Source: Thalassolituus oleivorans MIL-1 (GTDB taxonomy: Bacteria; Pseudomonadota; Gammaproteobacteria; Pseudomonadales; Oceanobacteraceae). Taken from it: DNA of 64,000 nt. Numbering within the stretch: the first letter of the stretch is position 1; each line of letters begins with the position of its first letter. The stretch lies in the NCBI RefSeq assembly GCF_000355675.1, contig NC_020888.1, positions 3,207,501 through 3,271,500 on the forward strand, written 5' to 3'. This document shows, one piece after another, positions 18,275 through 29,305 of the stretch. The position numbers and the translations under genes were made by a program. The notes beneath the pieces are model-generated. The model worked only from the letters and a program-made list of their open reading frames with translations. It did no database searches and was not told the origin of the DNA.

Positions 18275-19465
18275 ATGAATCTAGGTAGCATAGCTGGCAT
18301 CGTACATCGACTGCGCAGCGGATCGATCCCTAACCCAATGGATTGGCGCGCCATCGACCGCTATATTCTTCTATCTGCTCTCGTATTTTTAGCCCCTGCC
18401 TGTTTTGGCATATCCTTATGGGTTACCAACGTATTAGCCCCAGAATACTTAAATCAGTCATTAGTACCCTACATGTTATGGATGTATGGCATTCATATTC
18501 TTGTGTTAATTGGGTTTATCGTTGAAGCCTTCCACCGACGACACTATGCCGATGACTGGCCCTTCTTTGAAAGCTTCATTATTGGCAGCTACATCGTCGT
18601 GATATTGATCAGTGGTTACCTTACCGGTAGCCACTTCACCGAAGGATTACTACTCATATTCTTAGGCGTAAACATTACTTGTACGTTAGCGAATGTTAAT
18701 AAAATACGATTTTGTTACTGGCTGGTTATGCCAACACTGTTGGTGATGGGTATTGCCGATTTCATACCGAGCGTGCCTTACGCCATTCTGTTAGAAAAAC
18801 CACCGATATTACCGGATGGGCACCCAGTGCTTGGATGGTTAATCGTTCGTGGGCTGATCGTTTTCATCCTCACGCTTTTAATTTACCTATGCATTCTCGC
18901 TATGAAACGCTGGACCGAGCGAGAAAGCCTGTATCAAGAAATGTCGACCATTGATGGCTTAACCCGACTTTCCAACCGAAACTTTTTCATTAACCGTGGT
19001 GAGGAAGAAATAGAGCGCGCACAAAAGCAGCATGCTCATCCAATGTCGCCGTTAGCCTGCATTATGATCGACTTAGATCATTTTAAGCGAATTAACGATC
19101 AATGGGGCCACCACGCAGGCGACGAAGTACTGGTTGCTGCTTCCAAAATCATGATGAATAACGCCCGCAGAAATGACGAAGTCGGCCGTTATGGCGGTGA
19201 AGAATTCGCAATACTACTACCAAACACCAATATAAAAACGGCGGAGCGCATTGCCGAAAGACTAAGAGTTAAAATCAGTGAAACTCAGGTCATGGTCGAT
19301 GGAGAGATCATAAAAGTGACTGCGAGCTTTGGTGTCGCCTGCTATCCATCCGATGGAGTCAGCGGTATGGGCGATCTACTGAAAACCGCTGATAAAGCTC
19401 TGTACGAAGCGAAAGAAACTGGGCGCAATAAAGTGGTGGTTGCTTGCTGCAGCGATAAAAAATAA
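18275..19465 (+). CDS. Membrane diguanylate cyclase (GGDEF protein)
   Basis: Makes cyclic di-GMP from two GTP. 396 aa: about six membrane segments (residues 30-210) form an unclassified sensor region, followed by a GGDEF domain (about 225-390) with DGLTRLSNRNFF, the metal-binding DLDHFKRINDQWGH and the active-site GGEEF (307-311). An allosteric I-site RRND (298-301) sits five residues upstream of GGEEF, so product inhibition is expected. All catalytic positions are intact. First gene of the accessory segment, divergent from ftsB; its stop lies in a hairpin shared with the convergent gene. Confidence 0.92.
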   Translation: MNLGSIAGIVHRLRSGSIPNPMDWRAIDRYILLSALVFLAPACFGISLWVTNVLAPEYLNQSLVPYMLWMYGIHILVLIGFIVEAFHRRHYADDWPFFESFIIGSYIVVILISGYLTGSHFTEGLLLIFLGVNITCTLANVNKIRFCYWLVMPTLLVMGIADFIPSVPYAILLEKPPILPDGHPVLGWLIVRGLIVFILTLLIYLCILAMKRWTERESLYQEMSTIDGLTRLSNRNFFINRGEEEIERAQKQHAHPMSPLACIMIDLDHFKRINDQWGHHAGDEVLVAASKIMMNNARRNDEVGRYGGEEFAILLPNTNIKTAERIAERLRVKISETQVMVDGEIIKVTASFGVACYPSDGVSGMGDLLKTADKALYEAKETGRNKVVVACCSDKK

Positions 19466-19487
19466 GCCTTAGAACAATTCTAAGGCT
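19465..19487 (-). terminator. Terminator for the 19494-21661 cluster
   Basis: AGCCTTAGAA (19465-19474) pairs with TTCTAAGGCT (19478-19487) around CAA. On the minus strand it is followed by TTATTTTTT, giving a proper terminator for the minus-strand cluster; on the plus strand there is no T-run. Confidence 0.8.
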
Positions 19488-19493
19488 ATCGAC

Positions 19494-20276
19494 CTACCAC
19501 TTAAGCAAAGATTCCGACGCATAAGCCTCAGACCTAGACTCAATCGTTTTGCCTTCCGCATCAATTTCTTTTTCATCGCGTCTTGAAGGATAGAACCCCA
19601 GCGGCGGTAATTCCTCATCCGGCACAGAGCCGCGAGTGATAATATCGAAGTGATTTAAGTAATCTAAGAAAAACGCCATGACATGGGATTTAATGTCTGC
19701 CGGTGGTGGAGTATCATTTGGCCAACAAGCGGAAGCATCGAAATCGACCATGATGATTAGGTGCTCGGTTAGTTCTGTGCAAAAACGATCAATACGATCA
19801 AAGTTTCCAAACGACAAATATCCCCACAATCGATTATTGATTGTAAGAACCTCTATGTCCGAGGCATGTTTCGGGTAACTATAATCTTTAGAATGAAAAT
19901 CTGGGCGAGGCTTACCACCGCCATATATATCAAACATGCCGGCTTGAATTTTTTCTGAGGAGTTCCAGAACCCAGCGGCTATTCCTAGATCGGATTTTGG
20001 CCAAATCTTCAATGAATACGAAGAGTATCTGCTCGAAGTCTCTTCATTCAACGACTTATTAAAAATATCTAAATATCCCCAAATAGGCGAAATCTCTCCG
20101 GTACAATCGGGATTGGCTCTTACCCCTAAGTCGCTAGAAGAAAACGAATATTGGTACAAAGGCTCGTGCCTAGCCTTGTCGCTACAGGGAACTTGAATTC
20201 TGAACTCATTTATATCGAAACAATAGACGGCGATATTCGCCATATTATCCCACTCTTTTTTAATATTTGTATCCAT
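19494..20276 (-). CDS. Hypothetical protein, last gene of an unrecognised cluster
   Basis: 260 aa, cytoplasmic by appearance (no signal peptide or membrane segment), acidic and rich in aromatic residues. ATG 20276 follows AGGAG by six bases. I recognise no domain. Visible features: an early Asp/Phe-rich strand region (IAVYCFDINEFRIQVP), a WGYLDIFN segment, a central Gly/Pro loop (DIYGGGKPRPDFHS) and a C-terminal run LPPLGFYPSRRDEKE. It lies 36 bases downstream of the 350-aa gene on the same strand and ends at a terminator, so the two are one transcript. A partner or immunity-like role is possible but unsupported. Confidence 0.7.
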   Translation of the reverse strand: MDTNIKKEWDNMANIAVYCFDINEFRIQVPCSDKARHEPLYQYSFSSSDLGVRANPDCTGEISPIWGYLDIFNKSLNEETSSRYSSYSLKIWPKSDLGIAAGFWNSSEKIQAGMFDIYGGGKPRPDFHSKDYSYPKHASDIEVLTINNRLWGYLSFGNFDRIDRFCTELTEHLIIMVDFDASACWPNDTPPPADIKSHVMAFFLDYLNHFDIITRGSVPDEELPPLGFYPSRRDEKEIDAEGKTIESRSEAYASESLLKW

Positions 20277-20312
20277 ACAAATCTCCTAATCGAAACTAAT
20301 AAATCATCATGA

Positions 20313-21362
20313 TTAACTAAGAAGATTCGTATCCGATTTCATATTTCGCCACATTTCAAAAAAACTAATATTCGCTTTGTTTTGAATTTGCTGCTGAAAC
20401 TTAGCATAAACCTTACTGTTACTATCGTCGTATGACGCAGGGTCGAGCATCTGATAGCTTGATGAGAAGGGTGTTCTTACGTTCTTATCTAACACCGCCG
20501 ATGCACCAAATCCGTTTGCAAGCTTCTCCACTACAGAAAATGGCGCATGTGGATCTAATAAACGAAACTCGAATTTTTTTAATACTTGATTAGAACCTTT
20601 AACCAATCGCAAAGCGTCGGTTAAAAGCTTAGCCGATTCATCATAAACATAAACAGTATATTTATCGTATAGCTGCCCTGCCCATTCATTCGCTGTTGCC
20701 GTCCCAACAAGGATATCAGCTAACTCTTGTGGATTAGCGATTTTCCCTCGACCTTCAGGTGATGTGTACTTTTGATCGCCTACAATCACAGCCAACGGAC
20801 TATGGTAAAGATCAAAATCGGTTTTATGCATCGCCTGGTCAGACGATTTCAACATTATTTCTGAAAGCTTGTTCAGATCTAAAATACCCTTTTCATCTTG
20901 TGCTGAGCCAATACGAAAAATCTTATTCTTAATTTCACGACCAGAAGCTTTCGTCCCTTCCCAACTTCCATCGGTGTAACGCATATGAAACAACCCGGCA
21001 CCGACATTGTTTGGATTGTGCGCGAATCCGCGTAGATTATAAATGTAGACCCCAGGCCCTCGGCTTAGCCCCCCCGCATTATCCTGAAAAATTTTATAAA
21101 ATAAACGAACGCAATGCCCAGTAACCTTTCCGAAATCCATGTAATACAAATCTGGCTTGCCTTCAGCTTGCCCAGCATCTTTACCATCTGCCACCGAAGA
21201 AAGTCGCTGCATAATTTCGCTTGCAATTAAATTGCCTGAATCGGTTGCTGGCTTGACATACTCAGCGAAAGGCAAGATCAACTCTGGATCGATGTACACT
21301 TTTCGACCGGCGTCGCTATTGTAATAAGAAAGAAAACTAGAAAAGTCGGGAGATGAGGTCAT
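20313..21362 (-). CDS. Hypothetical 350-aa protein, unrecognised family
   Basis: Start ATG 21362 (MTSSPDFSSFLSYY), six bases after AAGGA; a longer frame from 21389 is less likely. No signal peptide or membrane helix. Apparently two parts: an N-terminal alpha/beta region (1-190) with YYMDFGKVTGHCVRLFYKI, GPGVYIYNLRGFAHN and FDLYHSPLAVIVGDQKY, and a C-terminal region (190-350) with YDKYTVYVYDESAKLLTDAL and FEFRLLDPHAPFSV. No catalytic motif that I know can be assigned. It is preceded by a 56-aa gene and followed 36 bases on by the 260-aa gene, all on the minus strand with good ribosome-binding sites, so this looks like a functional three-gene unit. Confidence 0.7.
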   Translation of the reverse strand: MTSSPDFSSFLSYYNSDAGRKVYIDPELILPFAEYVKPATDSGNLIASEIMQRLSSVADGKDAGQAEGKPDLYYMDFGKVTGHCVRLFYKIFQDNAGGLSRGPGVYIYNLRGFAHNPNNVGAGLFHMRYTDGSWEGTKASGREIKNKIFRIGSAQDEKGILDLNKLSEIMLKSSDQAMHKTDFDLYHSPLAVIVGDQKYTSPEGRGKIANPQELADILVGTATANEWAGQLYDKYTVYVYDESAKLLTDALRLVKGSNQVLKKFEFRLLDPHAPFSVVEKLANGFGASAVLDKNVRTPFSSSYQMLDPASYDDSNSKVYAKFQQQIQNKANISFFEMWRNMKSDTNLLS

Positions 21363-21490
21363 GCTGCGTCCTTTGCATAGAGTGTCCAATTGGTGCGTAG
21401 TTTACCGAATTGAATGTCCAAAGCAATCCTACATCGAAAAAGCATTACGGCAGAACGCAAATACCTTAAGCTTTACAAATAAGACTGAGG

Positions 21491-21661
21491 TTAGTCCTTC
21501 TTCTCAACTGTAATTTCAATGGTTTTACTATTACCAGCAAACCATTTTTGAATGTACAAAGTCCCCATTATTGGAGCCATTCCATCCTCAGGAACCTCCT
21601 GATAACGCACACTGTTTTTCGTTTCTTTCTCGTATTCAAATTTTACTGTCTTCTTTGACAT
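21491..21661 (-). CDS. Small hypothetical protein (56 aa), first gene of the cluster
   Basis: MSKKTVKFEYEKETKN starts at ATG 21661, four bases after TAGGAAA. The whole protein looks like a small beta structure: KKTVKFEYE, SVRYQEVP, GTLYIQKWFAG and TIEITVEKKD are alternating strand-like segments. I have an impression of similar short proteins (KFEYEKETKN-x-VRY, GTLYIQK) in other bacteria but cannot name the family. 128 bases separate it from the next gene of the cluster, enough for an internal promoter, so membership of the same transcript is probable rather than certain. Confidence 0.65.
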   Translation of the reverse strand: MSKKTVKFEYEKETKNSVRYQEVPEDGMAPIMGTLYIQKWFAGNSKTIEITVEKKD

Positions 21662-22049
21662 AACGTTTCCTATCAAATAATTTCTGAGTAAAAATATCGC
21701 GCCATGGGATGGATGATATCATCGCTACCATAGGTTAGAGCTAGAGCGACTACTAACCATCACACATACTCTACGCTGGTCTAGCCTTCATTAATCCAGC
21801 CTCATCTATTCTAAAATTGGCTCATTTGCTCCACCAATGTCCCACATTTTCCAATTTTGGCCCATTCTCCCTAAGAAAGTCTCATTTATTTCCCTAAAAT
21901 CACCAGCAAAGTATAAAATCGGTTAAAGTTCACTTCTATATCCAAGATCAGCTCCATCAGCATAAAACATGTTGGTTTTGACAGCCCCATCAAGATGCCG
22001 GTATGGAAGCCAATGTTATTCGCGACGCTACATCAAGGAATCTCCGCCT
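21662..22049. other. Divergent intergenic region, AT-rich, with short related motifs
   Basis: No gene seen. Contains the inverted pair AAAATTGG (about 21813) and CCAATTTT (about 21860), within a stretch where GGCTCATT, GTCCCACATT, GGCCCATT and GTCTCATT recur. It must hold the promoters of the minus-strand cluster and of the cyclase-FHA gene. Confidence 0.5.
21978..22007 (+). promoter_or_regulatory. Possible promoter of the cyclase-FHA gene
   Basis: TTGACA at 21978-21983 with a poor -10 (TATGGA, 22002-22007) at 18 bases. It lies inside the longer reading frame, supporting the start at 22050. Confidence 0.3.
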
Positions 22050-22940
22050 ATGTCGAATGAATCTGCAGCCATCATGTTCTCTGACGTCTCGGGTAGCTCA
22101 CGCTTGTTCAAAGAAGTGGGCGATGCCGAAGCGCGAGCAATCATCTCGAAAGTCGTCTCCATGATGATGGACAAGACCCAAGCACAAAATGGCACTGTGA
22201 TTAAAACCATTGGCGACGAGGTAATGGCTTCATTTCCAACGGCTCAAGCCGCATTAAATGCTGCGACAGATATTCAAAAAGATATCGACACGCGATATTA
22301 CGGAGCCCCCCTAACAATTCGCATTGGTTTTCACTTCGGCCCTATCATTGAAGAAGCTGGCGATGTTTACGGTGAGGCGGTTAATGATGCAGCCGACTTA
22401 GTAAAAATCGCCAAGGGCGGCCAGATTATAACCAGCGAGCAAACGCGTCAGGCGTTGCCACCTGAATCACAAGATAAACTCGAAGTATTTGATAAAATTC
22501 GCTTAAAAGGTGGCAAAAAAACTGCCGTTATTTATATTGCCGAATGGGAAGACGATCAAGAATCCAACGCGACTATGTTCATGGCGGCCGTTAATACCGA
22601 AATCGCCGCCGCGATTGAAGCTCGCAGCTTACAAATAGAATATGAAGATCAAAATATCACGCTCAGTAAAAATGATGTGCCATTTACCATCGGGCGTGGA
22701 GCGGATGTCGATTTAACCATCGAGTGCAATATGGCATCGCGTAGTCATTGCACCATTGATTACCGACGCGGAAAGTTTGTGTTGGTCGACAAAAGCACCA
22801 ATGGAACCTACCTTGCGGCGGATGGCCGGGAACCGCTTTATTTACGTAGAGAAGAAACTCCACTCATGAGCACTGGCACTATCAGCTTTTCGCCAGAAAT
22901 TGACGAGCCTGGCCCGCATCGCATGCGTTATATTTGTTAA
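22050..22940 (+). CDS. Class III cyclase-like protein fused to an FHA domain
   Basis: 296 aa from ATG 22050, after AAGGAA. The N-terminal cyclase homology domain (about 5-165) keeps both metal aspartates, D12 in IMFSDVSGSS and D56 in IKTIGDEVMASF, and the Asn of the V-N-x-A-A-R signature (N112), but the transition-state Arg is Asp (VNDAADL, D116). A linker leads to a C-terminal FHA phosphothreonine-binding domain (about 212-283) with the canonical IGRG, ASRSH and STNGTYL residues. No membrane segments: cytoplasmic. Whether it makes cAMP is uncertain because of the Arg loss. It may read Ser/Thr phosphorylation, but no kinase gene is in the window. Confidence 0.85.
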   Translation: MSNESAAIMFSDVSGSSRLFKEVGDAEARAIISKVVSMMMDKTQAQNGTVIKTIGDEVMASFPTAQAALNAATDIQKDIDTRYYGAPLTIRIGFHFGPIIEEAGDVYGEAVNDAADLVKIAKGGQIITSEQTRQALPPESQDKLEVFDKIRLKGGKKTAVIYIAEWEDDQESNATMFMAAVNTEIAAAIEARSLQIEYEDQNITLSKNDVPFTIGRGADVDLTIECNMASRSHCTIDYRRGKFVLVDKSTNGTYLAADGREPLYLRREETPLMSTGTISFSPEIDEPGPHRMRYIC

Positions 22941-23056
22941 CGACATCAATCACTGCCAATAACGGGAAGTATTAAAGCCTTTATGCCTAGGCTTAAAATC
23001 CGAAAAAATTAATTATATTTAAAATAATCGTTAGGAAATTTTCATACTCACCCTAA

Positions 23057-23293
23057 AAAAAACCTACCATTTACACTTCTTCTGAAAATAAAAATTCAAC
23101 CACTTCCTATACACCGGTCACCGTACTAGATTCAGGCGATCTAGCCTCCGTTACTACTGGCAATGTGCATACCTGTGTTTTGAAAACCGATGGCACGGTT
23201 AGTTGTTGGGGTAACAACAATTGGGGTCAACTGGGCAACAGTATTTTCCAACTTGGTCAGCCATTTACGACTGATCCTACAACAATTTCTTAA
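23057..23293 (+). pseudogene. Remnant of an RCC1-repeat protein gene
   Basis: A frame of 78 codons with no start codon runs to TAA at 23291. It encodes the RCC1 repeat pattern [30 protein letters not shown] (residues given in two halves: [15 protein letters not shown] and [14 protein letters not shown]), typical of one blade of the seven-bladed propeller in bacterial RCC1/Ats1 surface proteins. Only about one blade survives. The rest of the gene is missing on both sides, so this is a decayed fragment. Confidence 0.7.
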
Positions 23294-23350
23294 ACTAAAC
23301 GCTTTAGAAGAATCAGCTGACGCATTCGGCTAAAAGTAATCGACACAAAT

Positions 23351-23376
23351 AAAAAGGCCCGTTCGGGGCCTTTTTT
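23351..23376. terminator. Bidirectional terminator
   Basis: AAAAAGGCCC (23351-23360) pairs with GGGCCTTTTT (23366-23375) around GTTCG. It lies between the RCC1 relic and the minus-strand gene ending at 23485. Confidence 0.88.
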
Positions 23377-23484
23377 ATTGAGGATTTTATAAGCGTTACC
23401 AAAAAAATCGATGCCCTCTACCCGAAAAATACGCACCCTAAAGAGCTATCTAATTCGGGGGGCTATTCTTATAAAAACCAAGTA

Positions 23485-24066
23485 CTACTCGACAACAAGG
23501 CTAAAGTTATTAACACATGGCTGCGGTGGCGAATAAGTGACGATTTGCGGGAGGATTCCTCCAGACGAACAATTTTGAAGTAAAGGTCCTATATAGGGTA
23601 CACCTCCACTTTTCACATTAGGGCTTCCCAGCCACCAATTGTTAGTAAATGCCGCAGTGATATTGCCCTGCGCTAAAATTAAGTCAGCACAAGTAGTAAC
23701 CTTATCCCCTTGGGTAAGTACCAGAGTGCCCTCTACCGCAAAGTTGAGTTCGTCCGGCATGGGGCCACTAGAATCACAGGCAATAGCACTACCCGTGCCG
23801 ACATGATCCGCAAACCACTCTGCAACTTGCTCGGTCTTATGACGATCCGCTTTAACCGTGATCTTGCACTTACCGTCTTCAACCTTGGCCGAGGTACCGT
23901 CATAATCTTTATTCTTCGAGACATCATATGCCGATACCGCATAGGAGCAGTCTGTTAAACCATTCACATGCAGATACACATCATTACTGTCTGCACCTGC
24001 CATAACAGCAGCTGAGAGAAAAAGACTCGGTAATATTAGTAAATGTTTATTCGATAGATTTTTCAT
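23485..24066 (-). CDS. Secreted hypothetical protein with several cysteines
   Basis: 193 aa from ATG 24066, six bases after GGAG; the longer frame from 24129 adds residues before the signal peptide. MKNLSNKHLLILPSLFLSAAVMAGA is a signal peptide (quoted in part: KHLLILPSLFLSAAVMAGA), so the product is periplasmic or exported. The mature chain has six cysteines (in GLTDCSYAV, DGKCKI, IACDSSG, VTTCADLI, LQNCSSGG, QPCVNN), enough for three disulphides. No family recognised. It is followed by the terminator at 23351. Part of a run of four minus-strand genes with separate ribosome-binding sites. Confidence 0.65.
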   Translation of the reverse strand: MKNLSNKHLLILPSLFLSAAVMAGADSNDVYLHVNGLTDCSYAVSAYDVSKNKDYDGTSAKVEDGKCKITVKADRHKTEQVAEWFADHVGTGSAIACDSSGPMPDELNFAVEGTLVLTQGDKVTTCADLILAQGNITAAFTNNWWLGSPNVKSGGVPYIGPLLQNCSSGGILPQIVTYSPPQPCVNNFSLVVE

Positions 24067-24232
24067 AATCAACTCCATGATCATCAGGGGGACAGTCCAG
24101 CTTTTATCTGAACCTATAAACACTATCAAACTACGACAAGGAATAAAGTTAACTTACACTATTTACGGTAACCATAGCGCTAATGCTAGCGCATTCGGCG
24201 ACATCAACCGCAAGGTAGCGTTAAATGTGTCA

Positions 24233-24709
24233 TTATTCATTAGATTTGATTTCGGTCTTTTTACCCTGAAAACCTTGAAAAAGATCACGATGCGCAGTGT
24301 ATGAAAGAGAGTCATCCCGATCCATATATCCTGCAATCCAATCTAAAAGCATGGGTAGATTATCGTCTTGAGCTTCTTTAGATTGGTATTTATGGGGTTC
24401 CCACGGCCTGTTCTTAGCATTTTCTTGACATAGCCAAGTCGGTAAATTCATAAAAATAGCTTCATTAGCGAACGGCTTCACTAATTCAAGTAAATCTGCG
24501 TAACAACCTTCCACAACCCACTCGCCATTTTCACTAATGAAAGCCCTAATTTGTTCATGCACCTGCGCGATGGCACGCCTCTCGGGAGGAATAGTAGGAA
24601 GCCAAGCTAGAGGATCTAAATCGAGATGAGCCAATCCCCCTTCCGTTAGTTTTTTGGCTAATGTAGACTTTCCTGAGCCTGAATTACCGAAAATAATTAT
24701 TTTTCTCAA
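24233..24709 (-). CDS. P-loop kinase-like NTPase (adenylate kinase fold)
   Basis: 158 aa. It begins with a TTG codon (24709), four bases after GGTGA. Walker A is GNSGSGKST (residues 8-16) immediately after the first strand RKIIIF; HLDLDPLAWLP follows, as in the nucleoside/shikimate-kinase-like proteins annotated as topology modulation or FlaR-type. GEWVVEGCY (about 62-70) and FMNLPTWLC complete the fold, and Arg-rich lid residues are in KNRPWEP. The substrate is unknown; a small-molecule or nucleotide kinase is likely. Many genomes carry such genes singly, often transferred. Confidence 0.8.
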   Translation of the reverse strand: MRKIIIFGNSGSGKSTLAKKLTEGGLAHLDLDPLAWLPTIPPERRAIAQVHEQIRAFISENGEWVVEGCYADLLELVKPFANEAIFMNLPTWLCQENAKNRPWEPHKYQSKEAQDDNLPMLLDWIAGYMDRDDSLSYTAHRDLFQGFQGKKTEIKSNE

Positions 24710-24846
24710 AAAATCACCACTCTCAGTCTAGGTCTACAGCCCGATACACCCAACGCATTACCAGCGACCAAATTTGGACACATTCGACTGCATAAACTGA
24801 TCTTTTTATTAGCTCAACTTCAAACAAGATTGGCATTGATTCTAGC

Positions 24847-25344
24847 CTAATGAAATTTAAAGTTTGGACTTATGCCGCGACTAGGTACTTTTCCGTATTC
24901 ATCGGTATAAACATCAATTGCACCATTGGCAGCACGAAATACTTCTATCGTGTATTTCAAGCACGTGGCACAACAGTCAATTTCAGAGATAATTAATACG
25001 TTAGCAACATTTTCAATATAACCAGGGCTACAATTCAAGAAGTTAATGAGCCTAGGTTCTGTATGCCATTGCCCCATTCCTCGACAAGCATAAAGACTTC
25101 TAAGGTGCTCTAAACTTACGTCAGGGACTAACTCAAAACCATCAGCAGCAATGGCAGATAGCTCTTTTTGGCTTAATCCCGCAGCACTTGAATAAGCAAA
25201 AAACAGCAACTCTTTGCCATCGTTACGGGTGATATTCATAATACAAGCATTACGAGCATCTGGATTTTTTTTACTCGAAATATGCTTATTTAATGATTTT
25301 CTAAAGTTGAAGATAAGCTCTTCTGAATCCTTTTCTGACAGCAT
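24847..25344 (-). CDS. Putative zinc-dependent deaminase-fold protein
   Basis: 165 aa, cytoplasmic, ATG 25344 after AAAGGA. The pattern of the cytidine-deaminase superfamily is visible: H94-T-E96 in GQWHTEPRLINFL (zinc His and catalytic Glu on a helix) and C125-A-T-C128 in LIISEIDCCATCLKYTI (the zinc cysteines, preceded by a hydrophobic strand). The preceding region has a strand KELLFFAYSSAAG and a helix, as expected for the fold. H-T-E-P-x-L-I-N-x-L resembles bacterial deaminase domains found in polymorphic toxins, which act on nucleic acids or nucleotides. The usual Pro before the first Cys is Cys. No immunity or secretion gene adjoins it. The fold is inferred from motifs only. Confidence 0.6.
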   Translation of the reverse strand: MLSEKDSEELIFNFRKSLNKHISSKKNPDARNACIMNITRNDGKELLFFAYSSAAGLSQKELSAIAADGFELVPDVSLEHLRSLYACRGMGQWHTEPRLINFLNCSPGYIENVANVLIISEIDCCATCLKYTIEVFRAANGAIDVYTDEYGKVPSRGISPNFKFH

Positions 25345-25380
25345 AAATAATCCTTTAAATCAAAGAGTCGAGCTTGCACA

Positions 25381-25404
25381 AGTAGCTATCGTTCGATAGC
25401 TACT
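25381..25404. repeat. Perfect hairpin AGTAGCTATCG/CGATAGCTACT
   Basis: Eleven-base arms (25381-25391 and 25394-25404) around TT, in the leader of the deaminase-like gene about 40 bases before its start. No T-run on the coding strand. Confidence 0.6.
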
Positions 25405-25497
25405 GCATAACGGGCGTTACAAGTTAACAGATATAATAACCTCAGTTCAATAATCAAAAACTTGCAAAGCAATATCATCACTCGTAACGAGTGGGAT

Positions 25498-25869
25498 CTA
25501 CAAGCTGCAATAATGAGCAATATGCGTTTTGTAAGCCATAAATAAGGACTGATCCACTTCATCAGCATACAGACCTGAAGCCAATACATCATCACAGGAC
25601 GCTTGGCCTGATATCAAGTATGCCAAAGTAGTAACCGCTGCAGCTGACTTAATCTGATCTTCACCCTGCACGACGAGATCGGCTAGGGTTTTAGTCAAGC
25701 GTTTATAAACAAGCTCGTTGCTTGCATCACGGTATTGAATTTCAAGCGTAATTTCTGCCGCATTAGAATAATCTTCGGCAGAGGTAACTAAGGTTGCGCC
25801 ACCCCAAATAGCGTCATTATAAAAGTACAAAAATATAGTGTGCGCACTTCCGCCCACAAAAAAGCGCAC
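25498..25869 (-). pseudogene. Probable 3' remnant of a larger gene
   Basis: The open frame starts only with GTG at 25869, which lies inside the eno terminator stem, with no ribosome-binding site. The first 20 residues are encoded by terminator DNA and are unlikely to be protein. From about residue 30 the sequence looks like real coding: AAEITLEIQYRDASNEL and then QIKSAAAVTTLAYLISG. This layout resembles the end of von Willebrand factor A-type (YfbK-like) proteins, but that is only an impression. I read it as the tail of a gene whose 5' part was lost when this segment joined the eno terminator. Confidence 0.4.
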
Positions 25870-25882
25870 CGAAGTGCGCTTT
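25856..25882 (-). terminator. eno terminator
   Basis: AAAGCGCAC (25861-25869) and GTGCGCTTT (25874-25882) around CGAA; on the minus strand a T-run follows. It sits 25 bases after the eno stop. Confidence 0.9.
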
Positions 25883-25907
25883 AATAATCAAAAGGTCACA
25901 GTAGCAA

Positions 25908-27215
<1,308 letters not shown>

Positions 27216-27253
27216 TTAGAGGCTTAAGTCTTATTAATTAAATTTTTTGTGGT

Positions 27254-29305
<2,052 letters not shown>

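Noticed and set aside
24130-25500. Run of four single minus-strand genes with ATTTAAC and GGGCGTTA motifs, suggesting integron cassettes
   Set aside because: The core-like motifs do not form paired attC arms in the direction of the genes, each gene has its own spacing, and no integrase gene is seen.
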